Assembly (NCBI GenBank): GCA_963703165.1
Contig: OY969798.1
Span: 186,001-250,000 of the forward strand
DNA length: 64,000 bases
Direction: 5' to 3'
Source: JBQTKD01 sp963703165
GTDB taxonomy: Bacteria > Actinomycetota > Actinomycetes > Sporichthyales > Sporichthyaceae
Shown: positions 59,278-64,000 of the stretch, in pieces
How the letters are laid out: every line of letters starts with the position of its first letter
Position numbering within the stretch: position 1 is the first letter of the stretch
The notes under the pieces: model-generated
What the model saw: only the letters and a program-made list of their open reading frames with translations
Told to the model about the DNA's origin: nothing
The model's database searches: none
Program-made: the position numbers and the translations under genes

Positions 59278-59504
59278 CGAGCGGCGAGGAACGAGCCGCT
59301 CGGTGCACGCCGCCGTAGGCGGGCGGATCGAGAGTGCGAGGAACGAGCATTCTCGATCCGACGAGCCGCAGGCGGCGGGCACGAGCCGCGAGGAACGAGC
59401 GGCGTGCCCTGCCGAGCCGATTGAAGCCCTGTTGACGAGCGCAGCGAGGATCACAGGCGATTCGGGCGGGAGCAGCGTCGGAGCCGCGAGGAACGAGCGC
59501 TCGG
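59278..59504. repeat. Four hairpins with invariant GAGGAACGA loop
   Basis: In the cmk-tyrA spacer (59195-59641), GAGGAACGA occurs four times, at 59286, 59338, 59390 and 59488, each time as a loop. The stems differ but pair: CGAGCGGC/GCCGCTCG (59278-59302); GGATCGAGAGTGC/GCATTCTCGATCC with one G-T pair (59325-59359); GGGCACG-CCGC/GCGGCGTGCCC with a two-base bulge (59377-59409); GAG-C-CGC/GCGCTC with a one-base bulge (59481-59502). The compensated stems indicate selection for structure. Confidence 0.7.
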
Positions 59505-59511
59505 AGCCCCG

Positions 59512-59600
59512 CGTACGAAAATTGCACTCTCGGGGCGATTTCGCGGGTGGAATGTCCCGGTTTGGGGTGGTGGGGCCGTACGAAAATTGCACTCTCGGGG
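59512..59600 (+). repeat. Pair of identical 24-bp direct repeats
   Basis: Bases 59512-59535 and 59577-59600 are identical (each starts CGTACGAAAATTG and ends CTCTCGGGG), separated by 41 bases. They are A+T-rich for this genome and begin with the palindrome CGTACG. No gene overlaps them. The role is unknown; a paired binding site is possible. Confidence 0.65.
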
Positions 59601-59606
59601 AGTTTT

Positions 59607-59636
59607 GGGAACGGGTGGGACGGGTGGGACTTCGGG
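59607..59636 (+). other. G-quadruplex-type motif after tyrA
   Basis: Six GGG tracts (59607, 59613, 59617, 59622, 59626, 59634) with loops of 3, 1, 2, 1 and 5 bases lie just past the tyrA stop, on the strand that is template for tyrA. The spacing satisfies the usual quadruplex pattern. It may slow polymerase and act as a terminator substitute. Confidence 0.5.
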
Positions 59637-59641
59637 TGGAG

Positions 59642-60745
59642 CTAGTAGACGGCCCAGCCGCGGGAGCGGAGTTCGGCCACCAGGACCTCGGCGACGGCGG
59701 GGCGGACGGCGAGTTCGACGAGACCGGCGGGCTGACCCGGGGAGTGGTCGATGCGCATGTCCTCGAGGTTGATGCCGGCCGCGCCGACGTCGGTGAGCAG
59801 GCGGGCCAGCTCGCCGGGCTTGTCGGGCACCAGCACGGGCACCGCGACCACCGGCAAGGGCGGTTCACCGTGCTTGCCGGGCAGTTGCGCGCGGCCGAGG
59901 TTGCCCGCTCGGATCGCATCGGTCACCGCCGCGACGGCGTCGGGCGTCTCCTGCCCGTCGGCGATCGAACGTAGGGCGTCGACCACCGTGTCCAGGTCGG
60001 CGGCGAGCGCGGTCAGGACCTCGGCCACCGCGGCCGCGTTGCCCGCGAGGATCTCCGACCACAGTCCAGGGTCGGAGGCCGCGATGCGGGTCACGTCGCG
60101 GATGCCCTGCCCGGCCAGGCCGGCCGCCACCGGGTCCGCGCCCACCAACCGTGCCGCGACCAGCGAGGCCAGCACCTGCGGGGCGTGCGAGACCAGCGCG
60201 ACGGCGCGGTCGTGCGTCGTCGGGTCCATCAGCACCGGCGTCGCCTCGCACAGCTCGACGACCGTCAACGCAGCCGCCAGAGCGGCCTCGCTGCTCACCG
60301 CCGACGGCGTCAGCACCCACGGGCGACCGGCGAACAGGTCGATGCGGGCCGCCCCCGGACCGGAGCGTTCGCGCCCTGCCAACGGATGCCCACCGACGTA
60401 GCTCGAGGGATCGGCGTGCGTCTCGACGTCGCGTTGCGCATTCCCCTTGATCGAGGCCAGATCGGTCCAGGCCCGCGCCGCCCCCGCGGCCTGCAGCTCA
60501 CCGAGCACCCGCCCGACCGCCGCCGGCGGCACCGCGAGAATCCCGATGTCGGCGGGTTCCTCCGAACCGGTGCGCACCTCTCCCCCACCCAGGGCCGCCG
60601 CCAACGCGGCGATCTCGGAGTCGCGATCCTGCAGGAACACGGTGACCCCACGAGCACGCAGAGCCAGCGCGACCGACGTGCCCATCAACCCCGTGCCGAC
60701 CACCAACGCGCTGCGCAGGTCGACCCGGTCCGGCGACGCGTTCAC
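59642..60745 (-). CDS. tyrA: Prephenate dehydrogenase
   Basis: The product is 367 residues from GTG 60745, which overlaps the aroH stop by one base (TAGTG). The NAD-binding motif is VVGTGLMGTSVALAL, the prephenate-binding region GGHPLAGRERSGP, and the C-terminal ACT domain (VLVPDKPGELARLLTDV) is a likely tyrosine feedback site. It performs the oxidative decarboxylation of prephenate in tyrosine synthesis, directly after chorismate mutase in the operon. Confidence 0.95.
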   Translation of the reverse strand: MNASPDRVDLRSALVVGTGLMGTSVALALRARGVTVFLQDRDSEIAALAAALGGGEVRTGSEEPADIGILAVPPAAVGRVLGELQAAGAARAWTDLASIKGNAQRDVETHADPSSYVGGHPLAGRERSGPGAARIDLFAGRPWVLTPSAVSSEAALAAALTVVELCEATPVLMDPTTHDRAVALVSHAPQVLASLVAARLVGADPVAAGLAGQGIRDVTRIAASDPGLWSEILAGNAAAVAEVLTALAADLDTVVDALRSIADGQETPDAVAAVTDAIRAGNLGRAQLPGKHGEPPLPVVAVPVLVPDKPGELARLLTDVGAAGINLEDMRIDHSPGQPAGLVELAVRPAVAEVLVAELRSRGWAVY

Positions 60746-61107
60746 TACTGCGCGATGTCCTTGCGCAGCGCGACGGCACCGCGCAGGTAGACGTGCTGAA
60801 TCTCGGCCTTCGACCGCGAACTCTCGACGTGCGCGAGGATCCGGATCACGCGCGGCATTGCGCCGGCGATGTCGATCTCCTGCGCGCACAGCAACGGCAC
60901 GTCGGTGATTCCGAGGTCGCGCGCCCCGACCGCGGGGAACTCGCTGTGCAGGTCCGGTGTCGCGGTGAACACGATGCTGATCAGATCGTCGACGGAGATC
61001 TCGTTGCGATCCAGGATCGCCGAGACGAGCTCGGACACCGAGACAAGCATGTGCTCCCGCTCGTCCGCGTCCAGCTGCACCGCACCGCGGATCGCCCGCA
61101 CCGCCAC
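60745..61107 (-). CDS. aroH: Chorismate mutase, AroH class
   Basis: The product is 120 residues from GTG 61107, giving VAVRAIRGAVQLDADERE, which matches the usual AroH N-terminus; AAGGTGA lies upstream. A GTG at 61116 is the alternative. Active-site residues of the trimeric AroH class are present: Arg near residue 7 (VRAIRGA), Glu and Arg in the central and PRVIRILAHVE segments, and the family's VYLRGAVALRKDI tail. It converts chorismate to prephenate, the substrate of TyrA next door. Confidence 0.94.
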   Translation of the reverse strand: MAVRAIRGAVQLDADEREHMLVSVSELVSAILDRNEISVDDLISIVFTATPDLHSEFPAVGARDLGITDVPLLCAQEIDIAGAMPRVIRILAHVESSRSKAEIQHVYLRGAVALRKDIAQ

Positions 61108-61190
61108 GCTGATCACCTTTCCGTGCACCCGCCAGGCTCGGCTCGCCACCCTATGCAGACAGCGACCGCACCGACGAGTCGGGCGCGCGT

Positions 61191-62690
61191 TTACCGCCCG
61201 CGCAACGACTCGAGGACCCGGGCACGAGCCGATCGGGGCCGCGGGATGTGTTCGGCCGACCGTTCCAGGCACGGCGCCGCGACGTGGGCGAGCACCTCGT
61301 CGAGGCGAGCCAGGTCCTCGCGGCGCAGCCGGAACAGTGTCGGCTCGATGACGACGGTGATGCCGTCGGCCCCGACGAGCGTCCGCGCCCCGTCGGGCCA
61401 GTCAAGCTTCGCTGCGCACCCGTCGAAGAGCACCGTGGCGACACCGAGAGCACTGGTCAGCATCACGCCGTCGGTACCGATCACCAGCTCGGTGTGCCGG
61501 TCGTCCCAGGCCCGGTACCGACGCCCGGAGACGGTCTGGCTCGAGCCCGCGTGCAGGTAGGTGAAGTCGACCCGCCCGACTTCGGCCTCCGGCGGCACAC
61601 TGAGCAGGATCGTGCGCATCCCCGCCCGCGCGCAGGCACGGATGTCGGCGCCGGTGAGGGCGCGGATCTCCTCGCGCATCTGCGCCAACGTCAGCGTGGG
61701 ATGGCCCCACAGCAGGTTCATGCCGTGCGCAACGACCATCGCCTCGGCCTTCTCCGGCCGGTCCCACTCGTCCAGGCGCATCGCGCGGATCGCGTCGAGG
61801 TCGTCGTGCCGGTCCGGCCAGTGCGCCAGCTTGTCGAGGACCTGCAGGACCGCCGCGGTCACCGGACGGTCGCGCCCGGGCAGCATGTCCGCGCAGCCGA
61901 TGACCGTGGCGACGTCGGCGTCGCGCGGCGAGTAGCCGGCGGTCGCGGCGTAGGAGTGGCCGTGTTCCTGACGCAGCGTCCGGAACAAGGCCCGGCGCAA
62001 CGCCTCCCCGAACACAGGCGCCGCCGACGTGCGCGGCACGAGAAGGTCGAACGCGATGCCGTCCGGTGCCCCGTGGAACCAGGCAGGGGTCCGCGCCAAC
62101 GCGTTGCTCGGCTCGGGGGCAGGCATCCGCGGACCGTCGAGCAGCGGCAACCGCAGCCCGACGGGCATCCGTTCGCCGACGACGGCGAGCACCGCGTTGC
62201 CCCGGGTGAACCACCGCCGGCTCCACCGGTTCAGCGCCTCCGCGTCGAGGCCGGGAAGACCCAGCTCCGGGAAGGCAGCCAGGCCATAGCTGCGGGCTCC
62301 GTACCGCCACACCGCCAGGTCGTGCGCGGCCGACCGGGCCCGGCCGCCGTCCTCGACCCGCAGGATGTCCTTCTCCACCGCCAACCGGTGCAGCGGCGGA
62401 TCGGTCAGGCCGGTGCAGACCTCGCGCAGGAAGTCGATCACGTCGGACTCGCTGCCGTGGATCGGGAAGCAGGTCATGGTCTGGTCGGTCGCACCGTTGG
62501 CGTGCAGGTCGGCCAGGTCCAGGCCGAACAGCGCGAGGTGCTCGAGCAGGTGGGTGACGCCACGCTCGGCGAGGGTCTCGTCGGCCTGCCCGACCCGGAA
62601 CATCAGGACGGCGCGCGTCGGCCCGGAGGTCCGGACGAACAGCGTCGGAACCCCGTCCACGTCGAAGGTCTCGACGTCCGTCCCGCTCAT
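61191..62690 (-). CDS. M16 family zinc metallopeptidase
   Basis: The product is 499 residues. The inverted zinc motif HLLEH is in RGVTHLLEHLALFG (about residues 47-51), and the distal zinc-ligand Glu fits the later LAVEKDILRVE segment. A second, non-catalytic M16 half follows from about residue 200. There is no signal peptide, so it is cytoplasmic. The substrate is unknown. It lies between rluB and aroH in the housekeeping run. Confidence 0.88.
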   Translation of the reverse strand: MSGTDVETFDVDGVPTLFVRTSGPTRAVLMFRVGQADETLAERGVTHLLEHLALFGLDLADLHANGATDQTMTCFPIHGSESDVIDFLREVCTGLTDPPLHRLAVEKDILRVEDGGRARSAAHDLAVWRYGARSYGLAAFPELGLPGLDAEALNRWSRRWFTRGNAVLAVVGERMPVGLRLPLLDGPRMPAPEPSNALARTPAWFHGAPDGIAFDLLVPRTSAAPVFGEALRRALFRTLRQEHGHSYAATAGYSPRDADVATVIGCADMLPGRDRPVTAAVLQVLDKLAHWPDRHDDLDAIRAMRLDEWDRPEKAEAMVVAHGMNLLWGHPTLTLAQMREEIRALTGADIRACARAGMRTILLSVPPEAEVGRVDFTYLHAGSSQTVSGRRYRAWDDRHTELVIGTDGVMLTSALGVATVLFDGCAAKLDWPDGARTLVGADGITVVIEPTLFRLRREDLARLDEVLAHVAAPCLERSAEHIPRPRSARARVLESLRGR

Positions 62691-62784
62691 GTCCCCATGA
62701 TCGGAGCGCGCGCAGACGCGTGCCCGTGGTTGTCGCGCGAAAGGGACGAACGGCCGGCGGGATCGATCCGTTCGGTGGAGGGGG

Positions 62785-63681
62785 CTACTTCTTCGCGCGA
62801 ACCGGCTTCTTCGCCCCGGCCGACTTCTTGGACCGGGACGACGCGTTCGAACGAGACGACTTGGAGCGGGTCGTCTTCGGGCGAGCAGCTGCCTCCGAGG
62901 CGGTGAACAGCGCGGAGATCTCGTGGCTCGTGAGGTGGCGCAGCCGACCAGGGATGAGGTTGCCCGTGGTGACCGGACCGATGTCGGTGCGGATCAGGCG
63001 GGACACCGGGTGCCCAACGGCCTCCAGCAGCCGGCGCACGATGTGTGTGCGCCCCTCGTGCAGCGTCACCTCGACCATCGCGCGGCCGTGCGCGGTATCG
63101 AGCACCCGGAAGCCGTCGACCTTCACCGGGCCGTCGTCCAGCACAATGCCGCGCTTCAGCGTGCGGCCCAGGTCGCGCGAGATCGGGCCCGGGACCTCGG
63201 CGACGTAGACCTTGGAGACGCCGAAGGACGGGTGCGTGATCCGGTGCGCGAGGTCACCGTCGTTGGTGAGGATCAGCAGGCCCTCGGTGTCGATGTCCAG
63301 ACGCCCGACGTGGAAGAGGCGCTGGGGGAACTCCTCGACGAAGTCCCCGATGCACTGCCGGCCCTCGGGGTCGCTCATCGAGCTCACGCAACCGAGCGGC
63401 TTGTTGAAGAGCAGATAGACGGTGTCGGTCTTGGTGGCCACCCGGGAGCCGTCGACGCGGATCTCGTCGCTGTTCGGGTCGACCCGCCTGCCCTGCTCGC
63501 TCACGCGTTCGCCGTTGACCTCGACGCGGCCTGCCTCGATGAGTTCCTCGCACGCGCGGCGCGAGCCCAGGCCGGCGGCCGCGAGGACCTTCTGCAGGCG
63601 GATCTGCTCGCCGGGTTCCCGGGGGCCGGGGTCGGCCTCGAAGGTCTCGTAGGGAAAGTCGTCGTCGGGTTCTTCAGCCAT
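62785..63681 (-). CDS. rluB: 23S rRNA pseudouridine synthase RluB type
   Basis: The product is 298 residues. The N-terminal S4 RNA-binding domain (IRLQKVLAAAGLGSRRACE) is followed by the catalytic motif GRLDIDTEGLLILTNDGDL, in which Asp is the nucleophile, and the HPSFGVSKVY and GRTHIVRRLLEAVGHPV motifs. A Lys/Ser/Arg-rich C-terminal tail of about 45 residues is typical of actinobacterial copies. The start overlaps the scpB stop (TGATG). Confidence 0.95.
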   Translation of the reverse strand: MAEEPDDDFPYETFEADPGPREPGEQIRLQKVLAAAGLGSRRACEELIEAGRVEVNGERVSEQGRRVDPNSDEIRVDGSRVATKTDTVYLLFNKPLGCVSSMSDPEGRQCIGDFVEEFPQRLFHVGRLDIDTEGLLILTNDGDLAHRITHPSFGVSKVYVAEVPGPISRDLGRTLKRGIVLDDGPVKVDGFRVLDTAHGRAMVEVTLHEGRTHIVRRLLEAVGHPVSRLIRTDIGPVTTGNLIPGRLRHLTSHEISALFTASEAAARPKTTRSKSSRSNASSRSKKSAGAKKPVRAKK

Positions 63682-64000
63682 CAGATACCGGGCATCTCTA
63701 CATCGTCGAGGGCGTCCATCGCGGGGAGGAAGGGCGCCAGTTCGGGCAGCTCATCAAGGCTGTCGATGCCGAGACGATCCAGGAAGTACGTGGTCGTGCG
63801 GTAGAACGTCGCGCCGCTGCCTTCCTCGGTGCCGGCCTCCTCGACCAGCCCGCGGGTGAGCAGGGTGCGCATCACACCGTCCACGTTGACCCCACGCACC
63901 GCGGCGACGCGGGAGCGGGTGACCGGCTGACGGTAGGCCACAACGGCCAAAGTCTCCAAAGCGGCCTGGGTGAGCTTGGCCTGCTGACCGTCCCGGACAA
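63681..64000 (-). CDS. scpB: Segregation and condensation protein B, C-terminal part
   Basis: The frame is open to the window edge, so about 105 C-terminal residues are visible. They include GQQAKLTQAALETLAVVAY, QPVTRSRVAAVRGVNVDGV and LVEEAGTEEGSGATFYRTT, the conserved winged-helix repeats of ScpB. ScpB works with ScpA and SMC in chromosome condensation. The order scpB-rluB is conserved in actinobacteria. Confidence 0.95.
   Translation of the reverse strand, partial: VRDGQQAKLTQAALETLAVVAYRQPVTRSRVAAVRGVNVDGVMRTLLTRGLVEEAGTEEGSGATFYRTTTYFLDRLGIDSLDELPELAPFLPAMDALDDVEMPGI

Noticed and set aside
59278..59600. CRISPR array in the cmk-tyrA spacer
   Set aside because: Repeats are 9 and 24 bases with irregular spacing, the short repeats are hairpin loops with differing stems, and no cas gene is nearby.

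Overview
High-G+C (roughly 70 percent by eye) actinobacterial chromosome. The evidence is the right-end housekeeping run scpB-rluB-(M16 peptidase)-aroH-tyrA-cmk-der, a mycothiol-type PIG-L amidase/deacetylase, frequent GTG starts, many 4-nt ATGA/GTGA overlaps and very large LuxR (LAL) regulators. I cannot name the genus.

Layout. 1-12.5 kb: end of a membrane protein gene, a TetR regulator divergent from an MpaB/DUF2236 oxygenase, a large GT2-type membrane protein whose catalytic motifs have all been substituted, DUF1697, a thiolase-map pair, a PIG-L enzyme, MaoC-SDR and an acyl-CoA dehydrogenase. 12.5-45.7 kb: a large catabolic region with a LivHM-G-F importer and its distant binding protein, CaiB/AMACR-type racemase, two APH-type kinases (one with a DUF6285-like partner), a histidine phosphatase, a rifampin-phosphotransferase-like dikinase, four SDRs, aldehyde dehydrogenase, Baeyer-Villiger monooxygenase, acyl-CoA ligase, an ACAD10/11-type dehydrogenase and a peroxisome-like beta-oxidation operon. 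It also holds two paralogous LAL regulators. 46.0-54.9 kb: a nitrile-utilisation island bounded by 68-bp perfect direct repeats that include the 3' end of tRNA-Pro(GGG). It carries an SRPBCC-AmiC fusion sensor, an ArsR regulator, cobalt-type nitrile hydratase (beta, alpha, accessory), amidase, CbtAB cobalt uptake and an acyl-CoA ligase. 55-64 kb: two paralogous envelope proteins, then the conserved der-to-scpB block with a hairpin-rich spacer.

Main discovery candidate. A palindrome, CNGTA-N5-TACNG, occurs eleven times (one copy degenerate) in promoter regions between 12.5 and 40.6 kb and links the transporter, both kinases, the phosphatase, the dikinase, both LAL genes and the oxidation genes. 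In most cases its centre lies 31-32 bp upstream of a (T/C/G)ANNNT-like hexamer. In seven genes it lies 42-45 bp upstream of the start codon itself, which fits class-II activation by a LuxR-type protein of leaderless transcripts. I infer a LAL-controlled regulon for an imported cyclic or branched carbonyl or hydroxy-acid substrate. It may use a phosphorylation-assisted route like that known for 4-hydroxyacyl-CoA (LvaA/LvaC, ACAD10/11). The substrate is unknown.

All coordinates and spacings were counted by hand from the sequence. No database search was run.
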